A stretch of 64,000 nt of DNA from the NCBI RefSeq assembly GCF_900105805.1, contig NZ_LT629788.1:2666001-2730000 (forward strand), given 5' to 3'. The stretch is from Pseudomonas moraviensis (GTDB lineage: Bacteria; Pseudomonadota; Gammaproteobacteria; Pseudomonadales; Pseudomonadaceae). The notes beneath the pieces are model-generated. The model did not search any database and had not been told where the DNA came from. It was given only the letters and a program-made list of their open reading frames with translations. Each line of letters starts with the position of its first letter. The first letter of the stretch is position 1. Below, in pieces: positions 47,501-54,715 of the stretch. A program made the position numbers and the translations under genes.

Positions 47501-47790
47501 TGGAGTTCGACGCCGAGCAGTTGCGCCACGAGATCGGCGTAATCGGCGGTGAGCCCTTCAAGCTCGTGCCGATTGCGGGTGATCTCGAACGGCGGATAGT
47601 CCCGCCCCGAAATGCCCATGCGCAACAGCGGATGCTCACGCAGCCACTGGCGTTCCCGCTCGTCGAGGCGAACCTGGACGTTGCCCGGTTCGGGGCGGGC
47701 GAGCACCTCCAGTATCTGCGGCGGTGCACCGGCGCAGACCGATGTTACAAGTCCCAGCCACAGCCATAGAATCCGCAGTCCCTGCGTCAT
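44584..47790 (-). CDS. BvgS/RocS-like hybrid sensor kinase with two periplasmic solute-binding domains
   Basis: A 1068-residue membrane kinase: signal peptide (1-20), two tandem SBP_bac_3 domains (about 45-265 and 290-515, both opening with HP-x-x-R-x-G), one transmembrane helix (about 530-550), HisKA with the phospho-His in SHEIRTPMN (about 591), HATPase (N box LSNLLSNAIKFTEAGEV, G box GSGLGLVISRN), a receiver (Asp in LITDCNMP, about 880) and a C-terminal HPt (LAHRIRGGAQM, about 1016). All phosphorelay residues look intact. It directly follows the NarL-type regulator gene. A GTG at 47799 is an alternative start. Confidence 0.93.
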   Translation of the reverse strand: MTQGLRILWLWLGLVTSVCAGAPPQILEVLARPEPGNVQVRLDERERQWLREHPLLRMGISGRDYPPFEITRNRHELEGLTADYADLVAQLLGVELQVQRFSDRPAVMAALKRGEIDLLGTSNSFEVADPAFILSRPYAEDQPMLVTRHDEKLPADLAAKRIALVEDYLPLAAVQAFYPDAQVQLYASAMDALGAVAFGADDAYLGDFISANYLINNNYRNDLQLAGPSGLDANPFAFALLRSDVVLKRLVDKALQAVPMERRHLIEQRWSVGLAEMAEQSRVQLSAAERQWLEQHPTVRVGAVEDFAPLAFFGADGRFSGLSAQLLSLIAQRSGLNFEIVRGASLNDQFEQLQAGELDVLPVVTPSTEREAQLQFTRAYLNNPFVLVSAVHGPHPLPLEALAGKRLAIYRGHPLRDYLLQRVPGLRLVEVKSPAEGMALIARGQVDVTVSSLLVARFLIARQYRDRLRITGTVGDQPARIALATAPQSALLHSILNKALLSIAPQQMDELVERWSHDVVVEDSYWLRHRQEILLGFAGAAALLLLAMLWIGWQRRQIHQRQQWLLQLQQAKDVADEANRAKSTFLATMSHEIRTPMNALIGMLELALKRAEEGVTDRLAIQVASNAGQQLLALIGDILDIARIESGHLSLAPERGNLRETVSSVCRVFEGLARQKRLLWRIELDPRADTDVLIDPTRFKQVLSNLLSNAIKFTEAGEVSLQLQIGAILDEQVNVRVLIEDSGIGISAADQKRLFNPFVQAGNSPQAARSGSGLGLVISRNLCEMMGGTLRLDSDPGQGTRVEINLQLPLLTAMATTAATPDAAAATCVLNVLVVDDHPVNRLLMCWQLSELGHRTVDVGDGEQGLDRWRTQAFDVLITDCNMPRRNGYELAQAIRDEEAATGRRRCLILGFTANAQIEERLRCLDAGMDGCLFKPIRLHDLAQALSGAHSCEPHKDHPPAAEPVEIDLSALEQMAGADHSLIERLRKEVGNSLRDDLQALDQLQASDREDLRELAHRIRGGAQMVGAARVVAACVELETACRDRDNGVIDRTIDRLREAMHSLARCL

Positions 47791-47799
47791 GTCGGACAC

Positions 47800-48432
47800 T
47801 CAGATCAAGTGATTGCGCTTGGCAAATTCGCGCAGGAGCACCAGTGACCCCAGACAGAGTTTCGCCATCATGCGGGTTTTATAGGTGCTGACGGTCTTGT
47901 GGCTCAAGTGCATTTCCTGGGCAATGGCCTTGTTCGGCTTGCCCAGCGCCAATTGCACGAAAATACATAACTCTCGATCGGACAGTTGATCGATCATCTC
48001 CTTTTCAGTGCGTTGAACAGCGTTGTACAGACCGCTGGTATTAGGCAACGCGGAGAAATAGGTGTGGCCGGACATCAGTGCCTTGATGGCTTCGTGCAGC
48101 AGGGTCAACTGATTGCTCTTGGTCACGTAGCCCATCGCGCCGGCACGCAAACAGCGCTCTTGATAATGCGTGGGCTCATGCATGCTGAACACCAGGACCC
48201 GGCAGCGCGCCGTCGGCGCCTTGATCTGGATGCGCGTCAGCACTTCCAGCCCGTCCATGGAGCCCAGCCCCAGATCAAGCACCACCAGTTGCGGATCATG
48301 CTCGCGGATCAACGGCACGACTTCATTGCCGTTGGACGCTTCATGAATCTGGGTGAAACCTTGAGCCTGCAGGACGATTCGGATAGCCGCGCGCACTACG
48401 GGGTGATCATCAACGATCAGCGCTGACTTCAT
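47800..48432 (-). CDS. NarL/LuxR-type response regulator
   Basis: A 210-residue DNA-binding regulator. The receiver domain has the acidic pair in IVDDHPVVR, the phosphoacceptor Asp in VVLDLGLGSMDG and the switch Lys in YVTKSNQ. The C-terminal HTH (LSDRELCIFVQLALGKPNKAIAQEMHLSHKTVSTYK) is of LuxR type. Start ATG at 48432 follows AGGAG. It is immediately upstream of the hybrid kinase, hence its likely partner, with the layout recalling BvgA/BvgS and RocA1/RocS1. Confidence 0.95.
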   Translation of the reverse strand: MKSALIVDDHPVVRAAIRIVLQAQGFTQIHEASNGNEVVPLIREHDPQLVVLDLGLGSMDGLEVLTRIQIKAPTARCRVLVFSMHEPTHYQERCLRAGAMGYVTKSNQLTLLHEAIKALMSGHTYFSALPNTSGLYNAVQRTEKEMIDQLSDRELCIFVQLALGKPNKAIAQEMHLSHKTVSTYKTRMMAKLCLGSLVLLREFAKRNHLI

Positions 48433-48560
48433 TGGCACTCCTGCACAATCGTAAAAGACACCGCACCAGCCCGTTTCGGAGTCGGTGGCTGCGCCGGCAC
48501 TGTTACATGGATGGACAAGGGAATCACCTGTCAGGTCTGACAGTTGTGCAGTCTGGATTT

Positions 48561-48995
48561 TTATGCATTGGCATGGCGCAACAACCAGTGTGAGTCAGAT
48601 GCTTGCCGGCGTTCGCCGGCGGCTTCGACCCTTGCCATCACCTGCCCGACGAGCTGTGAATTGGGCAGTGGCGCCGGGCTGATCTGCACGTTTTCCTGAG
48701 CGAAGCCTGCCAGTGCCTGCAACGGTGCTGACTGTTCGTTGTAGATCAGAGCGTGGCGAACCTGTGGGTTATCGAGCAGAAAGCCCAGCAGGTCCAGGGA
48801 GCCTGCCGCCAGTTCTGCATTGATCACCAGTACATCGAACGGCTCGCAGCCGTAGTCGACCAGGGTCAACAATTCGCCGAGATTCTGCACCGGGGCCACG
48901 CGGTAGTAGCCGAGCTCATTGAACAGGCGCTCGATTTTCATTCGATGAAAATGCTGCGGGTCGGCGATCAGGATGCGCAACGCTTTGTTGCTCAT
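48561..48995 (-). CDS. Stand-alone pseudo-receiver protein
   Basis: A 144-residue protein with the fold pattern of a receiver (RILIADPQHFHRMKIERLF at the start, DVLVINAEL in the third strand) and no output domain. The phosphoacceptor position is Asn59 in place of Asp, only one of the two acidic residues (D12) is present, and the switch Thr/Lys positions are missing (LIYNEQ and ISPAPLP). It therefore should not be phosphorylated. The start ATG at 48995 follows GGGAG. It sits 128 bp before the NarL-type regulator and may modulate that phosphorelay. Confidence 0.8.
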   Translation of the reverse strand: MSNKALRILIADPQHFHRMKIERLFNELGYYRVAPVQNLGELLTLVDYGCEPFDVLVINAELAAGSLDLLGFLLDNPQVRHALIYNEQSAPLQALAGFAQENVQISPAPLPNSQLVGQVMARVEAAGERRQASDSHWLLRHANA

Positions 48996-49124
48996 GGTCA
49001 TTCTCCCGGTGAGGTTTGGGGAGGGCAAGACTACGCAAGCGCCGAGGCTAGCTCTGTAGGACTTTTCCTAAAAATCCGGCCATTCATCCGGGCATCCCCG
49101 CACTGACGGACGCACCGGTACTCC

Positions 49125-49213
49125 TGTAGGAGTGAGCCTGCTCGCGATGGCGGTGTGTCAGTCAACTTCAATGTCACTGCAATACCGCTATCGCGAGCAG
49201 GCTCACTCCTACA
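49125..49213. repeat. REP doublet, GAGTGAG subtype, long spacer
   Basis: Arms at 49125-49148 and 49190-49213 with spacer beginning GGCGGTGTGTCAGT. It ends 10 bp before the mgtA stop codon. Confidence 0.9.
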
Positions 49214-49223
49214 GGGGGCAGCA

Positions 49224-51923
49224 TTACTGCCAGCCGAACCGACGGATGTAGAAGCCTTTCACCGCCTGGGTCAGCGCCATGTACGCCAGCAGGATCAGCG
49301 GCAGAAACAGGAAATACAGCGGCGGCAGCGCCTGCAATTTGAAGTAGTGCGCCAGCGGTCCCATCGGCAGGAAAACTCCCACCGCCATGATGATCGCGGT
49401 CATGACCATCAACGGCATGGCAGCACGGCTTTGCAGGAACGCAATCTTCGGCGTGCGGATCATGTGCACGATCAGCGTCTGGGTCAGCAACCCGACCACG
49501 AACCAGCCGGACTGGAACAGCGTCTGGTGATCCGCGGTGTTGGCATCGAACACGTACCACATCAAGGCGAACGTGGTGATGTCGAAAATCGAACTGATCG
49601 GGCCGAAGAACAGCATGAAGCGCCCGACATCCCCCGGTTGCCAGCGTTGCGGTTGTTTCAGCATCTCCTCATCGACGTTGTCGAACGGAATGGCGATCTG
49701 CGAAATGTCGTAAAGCAGATTCTGTACCAGCAGGTGCATCGGCAGCATCGGCAGGAACGGGATGAACGCACTGGCGACCAGCACCGAGAACACATTGCCG
49801 AAGTTGGAACTGGCGGTCATCTTGATGTACTTGAGCATGTTGGCGAAGGTGCGCCGCCCTTCAAGCACGCCCTCCTCCAGCACCATCAGGCTTTTTTCCA
49901 ACAGAATGATGTCCGCCGCTTCCTTGGCGATGTCCACCGCGCTGTCGACGGAAATGCCGATATCGGCGGTGCGCAGCGCCGGCGCGTCGTTGATGCCATC
50001 GCCCATGAACCCGACCACATGGCCATTGCCCTTGAGCACACGGACGATGCGCTCCTTGTGCGACGGCGTCAGTCTGGCGAAGACGTTGGTGCTCTCGACC
50101 GCCACGGCCAGTTCGGCATCGCTCATGCGCTCGAGGTCGTTGCCCAGCAGCAACCCCTGTTGGGCGAGGCCGACCTCGCGGCAGATCTTCGCCGTGACCA
50201 GTTCGTTGTCGCCGGTCAGCACCTTCACCGCTACGCCATGCTCGGCCAAGGCCTTGAGCGCCGGTGCGGTGCTGTCCTTCGGTGGATCGAGGAACGCCAC
50301 GTAACCGATCAGGGTCAGTTCATTTTCATCAGCCAGGCTGTAAGTGTCGCGACCTTCGGACATCGAGCGGGCGGCCACGGCCACCACGCGCAAGCCTTCA
50401 GCGTTGAATGCTGCGGTGACCTGACGAATCCGGGTCAGCAATTCATCGCTCAAGGCTTCATCGACTTCGCCATGACGCACGCGGCTGCACACCGCCAGCA
50501 CTTCCTCGACCGCGCCTTTGCAGATCAGCTGATGTGGCTGATCGCGGCCCTCCACGACGACCGACATACGCCGGCGATTGAAATCGAACGGGATCTCGTC
50601 GACCTTGCGAAACGCCGTGCCGACTTCCAGTTCACGGTGGATTTCCACGTGTTCCAGCACCGCCACATCCAGCAGGTTTTTCAGGCCGGTCTGGTAGTAG
50701 CTGTTGAGGTAGGCCAGTTCCAGCACTTCGTCGCTGTCTTCGCCCCAGACGTCGACGTTGCGCGCGAGAAAGATCTTGTCCTGAGTCAGCGTGCCGGTCT
50801 TGTCGGTACACAGCACGTCCATGGCGCCGAAGTTCTGGATCGCATCAAGGCGTTTGACGATGACCTTTTTGCGCGACAGAAACACGGCGCCTTTGGCCAG
50901 GGTCGAGGTGACGATCATCGGCAGCATTTCCGGGGTCAGGCCGACGGCAATCGACAGCGCGAACAGCAGCGCTTCGGTCCAGTCGCCCTTGGTGAAACCG
51001 TTGATGAACAGCACCAGCGGCGCCATGACGAACATGAAGCGGATCAGCAGCCAGCTGACCTTGTTGACGCCCTGCTGGAACGAGGTCACCGCCCGGTCCG
51101 TCGCGCCGACCCGTTGTGCCAGCGCGCCGAAATAGGTGCTGTTGCCGGTGGTGAGAATCAGCGCAACAGCACTGCCGGAGACGACGTTGGTGCCCATGAA
51201 CAGAAGGTTGTCCAGCTCCAGTGGATTGCGCGTGTCGCGATTCCCCTGATGAATGAATTTCTCCACCGGCATCGATTCGCCGGTCATCGCAGCCTGACTG
51301 ACGAACAGGTCCTTGGCGCTGAGCACGCGGCAATCGGCGGGAATCATGTCACCGGCCGACAGTACGATGAGATCGCCGGGCGCCAGTTGCCTGATCGGCA
51401 CTTCCCGGCGTGGGCCATCCCGGCGCAGCACCGTGGCGGTGTTGCTGACCATGGCTTTGAGCGCATCGGCGGCCTGATTGGATTTGCTCTCCTGCCAGAA
51501 GCGCAGCAGCGTCGACAGCACCACCATGGAGAAAATCACCACGGCAGCCTTGAGGTCTTCGGTCAGCCAGGAGATCACCGCGAGCAAGGTCAGCAGCAGG
51601 TTGAACGGGTTTTTGTAGCAGTGCCACAGATGGGTCCACCACGGCAGCGGTTGCTCGTGTTCGACCTCGTTGAGGCCATGTCGCGCGCGCAGTGCCTCGG
51701 CCTCGACATCGGTGAGGCCCTCGCCGTGGGTGCCCAGTGACGACAGCAACGCAACGCTGTCCTCATGGGCGGCGGCAACCAGCTTACTGGCGAGCGTCGG
51801 CGGCACTTCACGGCTGACCGTGGTGTCGTTGATCGAGTCCAGCAGCGCCAGACGACGAAAGTGTCGGCCGATATGGCGGCTGCGCAGAAAGCCTGCGAAA
51901 AATTCCTTGAGCTTCAGTTTCAT
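49224..51923 (-). CDS. mgtA: Magnesium-transporting P-type ATPase
   Basis: An 899-residue P3-type ATPase importing Mg2+. The phosphorylation site is CTDKTGTLTQD, with the actuator motif TGES, the nucleotide domain, and GDGINDAPAL. About ten transmembrane helices, with the last set near the C terminus, match MgtA/MgtB. The start is set at 51923 (MKLKLKEFFAGF); the open frame continues 68 codons upstream but begins with Cys/Arg/Pro-rich sequence unlike the family. A long leader with a stable hairpin precedes it. Confidence 0.93.
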   Translation of the reverse strand: MKLKLKEFFAGFLRSRHIGRHFRRLALLDSINDTTVSREVPPTLASKLVAAAHEDSVALLSSLGTHGEGLTDVEAEALRARHGLNEVEHEQPLPWWTHLWHCYKNPFNLLLTLLAVISWLTEDLKAAVVIFSMVVLSTLLRFWQESKSNQAADALKAMVSNTATVLRRDGPRREVPIRQLAPGDLIVLSAGDMIPADCRVLSAKDLFVSQAAMTGESMPVEKFIHQGNRDTRNPLELDNLLFMGTNVVSGSAVALILTTGNSTYFGALAQRVGATDRAVTSFQQGVNKVSWLLIRFMFVMAPLVLFINGFTKGDWTEALLFALSIAVGLTPEMLPMIVTSTLAKGAVFLSRKKVIVKRLDAIQNFGAMDVLCTDKTGTLTQDKIFLARNVDVWGEDSDEVLELAYLNSYYQTGLKNLLDVAVLEHVEIHRELEVGTAFRKVDEIPFDFNRRRMSVVVEGRDQPHQLICKGAVEEVLAVCSRVRHGEVDEALSDELLTRIRQVTAAFNAEGLRVVAVAARSMSEGRDTYSLADENELTLIGYVAFLDPPKDSTAPALKALAEHGVAVKVLTGDNELVTAKICREVGLAQQGLLLGNDLERMSDAELAVAVESTNVFARLTPSHKERIVRVLKGNGHVVGFMGDGINDAPALRTADIGISVDSAVDIAKEAADIILLEKSLMVLEEGVLEGRRTFANMLKYIKMTASSNFGNVFSVLVASAFIPFLPMLPMHLLVQNLLYDISQIAIPFDNVDEEMLKQPQRWQPGDVGRFMLFFGPISSIFDITTFALMWYVFDANTADHQTLFQSGWFVVGLLTQTLIVHMIRTPKIAFLQSRAAMPLMVMTAIIMAVGVFLPMGPLAHYFKLQALPPLYFLFLPLILLAYMALTQAVKGFYIRRFGWQ

Positions 51924-52386
51924 GGCTGTGTCCCCTGTGGTCAGCCGGGAAACCGTCGAGCAGGTACCGCCACGCCCCGACACCGGGAAAAACCGGCACG
52001 GCAAGGCGTGGCGCGCCGGTCGGCAATGACAGGCGCGTCGATAGGCGGCGATGACGACTGAGGTCGTCAGCACGCTTGGTTCAGTGTCGATGAGAGGGAC
52101 GTCGAGACATGGCCCAGGACTGGCCATGCACGGGATGCCGCTGCTCGCTGTTACGGCGAGACAACGGCAGGGAAGGACTGCGCGTTATCTTGCCGAGAAT
52201 CTGCCGGTGATCGAGACCGGCCGACAACTGTCACTCGAACAAGTACCCACTGTGGGTCTCCGCAATTGATGAAAACGCGCGCAGCTTACGCCCGCAGCGA
52301 AATGGCTGGAAGAGGTGTTGGCGGGGAATGTGGCGGGTGTTCAGGAAGGGTTCAGGATTCAGCTTTGCGGTGCTGGCAAAGGCCCC
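51924..52386 (-). other. Long leader/intergenic region upstream of mgtA
   Basis: About 460 bp without a convincing gene. The minus strand contains a strong nested hairpin (51968-52013: CGCCACGCC pairing with GGCGTGGCG, with an inner CCGG-TTTTT-CCCGG), 45-90 nt before the start. A short ORF, MSRRPSHRH, ends in this leader. mgtA genes elsewhere have Mg-sensing leaders, but I see no M-box match. The function is therefore a guess. Confidence 0.4.
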
Positions 52387-52457
52387 TTCGCGAGCAGGCT
52401 CACTCCTACATTTGTCCTGCGTACACAGATCCTTGTAGGAGTGAGCCTGCTCGCGAT
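52387..52457. repeat. REP doublet with unequal outer ends
   Basis: Arms at 52387-52410 and 52434-52457 with CTCCTACA ends inward. The left arm starts TTCGCGAG while the right ends CGCGAT, so the arms differ at the outer end. It ends 25 bp before the pvdA stop. Confidence 0.88.
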
Positions 52458-52482
52458 AGCGGTGTGACAGGCGACGCAGAAC

Positions 52483-53820
52483 TCAGCTGGCAGTCGCCAA
52501 CAGCAACTCCGCCACCGAGCGACTATGCCCGCGCTGTTTGCCATGCTCATACAGCGAGCCGGCGATTTCGTCGGCGCGAATCGGCAGCACCGACAGCAGC
52601 GTATCGCTCAGGCCATGGCTGGCCTGGCAGAAGCCCTGCATATAAATGCCAGCCTTGCAGCGCTCGTCGGTGATCAGTTTGTAATTGCGATCGACTTCGA
52701 ATTCGCCGAGGTACTCCTCCAGCGGCGCGAGCAATTTGCGGTGCATCTGCCGCTCGTAACCGGTGGCGAGCACCACGGCGTCATAAATGCGCACCGTGAG
52801 CTCGCCTGTGGCGTTGTTGCGCACCGCCAGCTCGATGCCGTTTGCCGTGGCAGTGGCGCTTTCGACGGTGGTCAGGGTGCGGAAGGCATGGCGGGCAATC
52901 CCGGAAACCTTCTGCCGGTAGAAGATGCCGTAGATGCGTTCGATCAGGTCGATGTCGACCACCGAATAGTTGGTGTTGTGGTACTCGTTGACCAGCCGTT
53001 CGCGCTCGACGCTGTTCTGCTGGAACACCAGGTCGGTGAACTCCGGCGAAAACACTTCGTTGACGAACGGGCTGTCGTCCGCAGGCTTCAAGGCCGAGCC
53101 GCGCAGGATCATGTCGACCTGCACCGAAGGGAACGAATCATTGAGGTCAATGAAGGCTTCCGCCGCGCTCTGCCCGCCACCGATGATCGCGATGCTCATC
53201 GGTTGATTGCTCACACAGGGCTGGCGGGCCATTTGCGACAGGTATTGCGAATGGTGGAACACCCGGTGATCGCCCTTGAGCGCCTTGAATGCCTCCGGAA
53301 TACGCGGTGTGCCGCCGGCGCTCACCACCACCGAACGCGTGGTGCGCACGAACTGCTGGCCGTCGCTACCGCGGGAAATCACGCGCAAGGCTTCCACCTG
53401 CTGGTTATGCAGGACCGGTTCGATGAACTGCACTTCTTCACCGTAACGGCTCTGCTCGGTGAACTGCCCGGCGACCCAGCGCAGGTAGTCGTTGTACTCC
53501 ATGCGGCATGGATAGAAGGTGCCGAGGTTGATGAAATCGACCAGCCGTCCGTGGTGCTTGAGGTAATTGACGAAGGAATACGGGCTGGTGGGATTGCGCA
53601 GGGTCACCAGGTCCTTGAGGAAGGAAATCTGCAATTCGCTCTGCGTCGACAATGTATTGCCGTGCCAGCTGTAATTGGCCTGCTTGTCGAGGAACAGCAC
53701 ATCCAGTTCGCCCTGGGTCGTACCGCGTTCCTGCAAGGCGATGGCCAGTGCCAGGTTCGAAGGGCCGAAACCGACGCCGATCAGGTCGTGAACGATGGGC
53801 GATGCATTTGCCTGTGTCAT
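52483..53820 (-). CDS. pvdA: L-ornithine N5-monooxygenase
   Basis: A 445-residue flavin enzyme that hydroxylates ornithine on N5, making the hydroxamate precursor of pyoverdine. The FAD motif GVGFGPSNLALAIAL is at the N terminus, the NADPH motif IIGGGQSAAEAF in the middle and the substrate-region motif LATGYERQMHRKLL near the C terminus. Start ATG 53820 follows GAGGACACTGGAA. An iron-starvation (PvdS) box lies 98-121 bp upstream, so expression is expected under iron limitation. It is followed by fpvI on the same side of the locus, as in P. aeruginosa. Confidence 0.96.
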   Translation of the reverse strand: MTQANASPIVHDLIGVGFGPSNLALAIALQERGTTQGELDVLFLDKQANYSWHGNTLSTQSELQISFLKDLVTLRNPTSPYSFVNYLKHHGRLVDFINLGTFYPCRMEYNDYLRWVAGQFTEQSRYGEEVQFIEPVLHNQQVEALRVISRGSDGQQFVRTTRSVVVSAGGTPRIPEAFKALKGDHRVFHHSQYLSQMARQPCVSNQPMSIAIIGGGQSAAEAFIDLNDSFPSVQVDMILRGSALKPADDSPFVNEVFSPEFTDLVFQQNSVERERLVNEYHNTNYSVVDIDLIERIYGIFYRQKVSGIARHAFRTLTTVESATATANGIELAVRNNATGELTVRIYDAVVLATGYERQMHRKLLAPLEEYLGEFEVDRNYKLITDERCKAGIYMQGFCQASHGLSDTLLSVLPIRADEIAGSLYEHGKQRGHSRSVAELLLATAS

Positions 53821-53917
53821 TTCCAGTGTCCTCTGGATGAACCCCTCAACGCGGGGAAAAAAGCCTGGGTGGCCTGACCGGCCTGAATCAGGTCAGCAGG
53901 TCGTCTGTTGAGTAGGA

Positions 53918-53941
53918 ACGAGGACGATGAGAGGAAATTTA
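53918..53941 (-). promoter_or_regulatory. Iron-starvation (PvdS) box of pvdA
   Basis: TAAAT (53941-53937), exactly 16 nt, then CGT (53920-53918), matches the PvdS promoter pattern TAAAT-N16-CGT. It lies between the fpvI stop and pvdA, directing transcription of pvdA alone. Confidence 0.85.
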
Positions 53942-53952
53942 ACCGGCGCGGA

Positions 53953-54435
53953 TCACTGGCCATCCCATTGCTGGATGCGCAAGCGGCAATGCTTCATGGC
54001 GTTGACGATGTGTTTTTCCACCAGCGCCCGGGAGATGCCGAGGGTCTGGGCGATTTCCGGGTGGGACAGGCCTTCGATCTTGCGCAGCAGAAAACTGTCG
54101 CGACACAGCGGCGGCAATTCGGCCAGCGCACGCTGGAGCATTTCCAGACGCTGACCATGATCGAGGGTGCCATGAGGCGAGGGAGTGAAATAGCGCTCTT
54201 CGTTATCCAGCACGTCCAGCGATTCAACCTGGCGCAGCGCGTTGCGGCGGTGATCGTCGATAACCAGGTTCAGCGCGGTGCGATAAAGGAAGGCCCGCGG
54301 TTGTTCGATCGGCACTTCGCTGGAGCGCTCCAGCACGCGTACATAGGCGTCATGCACCACATCCTCGGCGACCTGACGGTTGCCCAGTCTGGCGTTGAGG
54401 AAACACACCAGCTCACGATAGTAGTTTTCCAACAT
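53953..54435 (-). CDS. fpvI: ECF sigma factor FpvI
   Basis: A 160-residue extracytoplasmic-function sigma factor that, in P. aeruginosa, directs expression of the pyoverdine receptor fpvA. Region 2 has NRQVAEDVVHDAYVRVLERS (residues 16-35) and region 4 the HTH LSHPEIAQTLGISRALVEKHIV. I chose the ATG at 54435 (MLENYYRELVCFLN), giving the usual length. A Fur-box-like site is upstream. In P. aeruginosa the anti-sigma gene fpvR lies beside it; here there is no room for it before pvdR. Confidence 0.9.
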   Translation of the reverse strand: MLENYYRELVCFLNARLGNRQVAEDVVHDAYVRVLERSSEVPIEQPRAFLYRTALNLVIDDHRRNALRQVESLDVLDNEERYFTPSPHGTLDHGQRLEMLQRALAELPPLCRDSFLLRKIEGLSHPEIAQTLGISRALVEKHIVNAMKHCRLRIQQWDGQ

Positions 54436-54533
54436 GGCTCCCGACCGCATCGATGCCGTTTCTGTCCTTGAGCGCACTGATCCGGCCTGCGGATAACGCA
54501 GTAGCAAGATAGTGGCAACTTGAAGTGCGTAAT

Positions 54534-54551
54534 TTATAGTAATTCTCATAT
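54534..54551. promoter_or_regulatory. Fur-box-like site upstream of fpvI
   Basis: TTATAGTAATTCTCATAT resembles the Fur consensus built of GATAAT hexamers. It is about 100 bp before the fpvI start, the expected place for iron repression of a sigma factor gene. Match judged by eye. Confidence 0.6.
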
Positions 54552-54626
54552 AGATTTAAAGAGCTGATTCCATATACCGGACAAATAGTGGTAGTCCGGC
54601 GCGCGGCAACGCGATGTGTCCGCGGC

Positions 54627-54650
54627 TAAATTCCATGGCCCATGCCTCGT
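54627..54650 (+). promoter_or_regulatory. Iron-starvation (PvdS) box of pvdRT-opmQ
   Basis: TAAAT (54627-54631), 16 nt, CGT (54648-54650). It stands 66 bp before the pvdR ATG. A separate inverted repeat CCGGAC-N11-GTCCGG (54577-54599) lies just upstream and could bind another factor. Confidence 0.85.
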
Positions 54651-54715
54651 TTACAGGACAGCCCCTGTGTCTGTCGTGCCTTGCGACGGGCCGCAACCAC
54701 TGGCCGGAACCCTGC

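Noticed and set aside
49155..51740. 861-codon plus-strand open frame opposite mgtA
   Set aside because: It mirrors the codon positions of mgtA, is rich in His, Gln and Arg, and shows no domain; typical antisense shadow in GC-rich DNA.
51924..52127. 68-codon N-terminal extension of mgtA
   Set aside because: Cys/Arg/Pro-rich and unlike the family start; better explained as leader.
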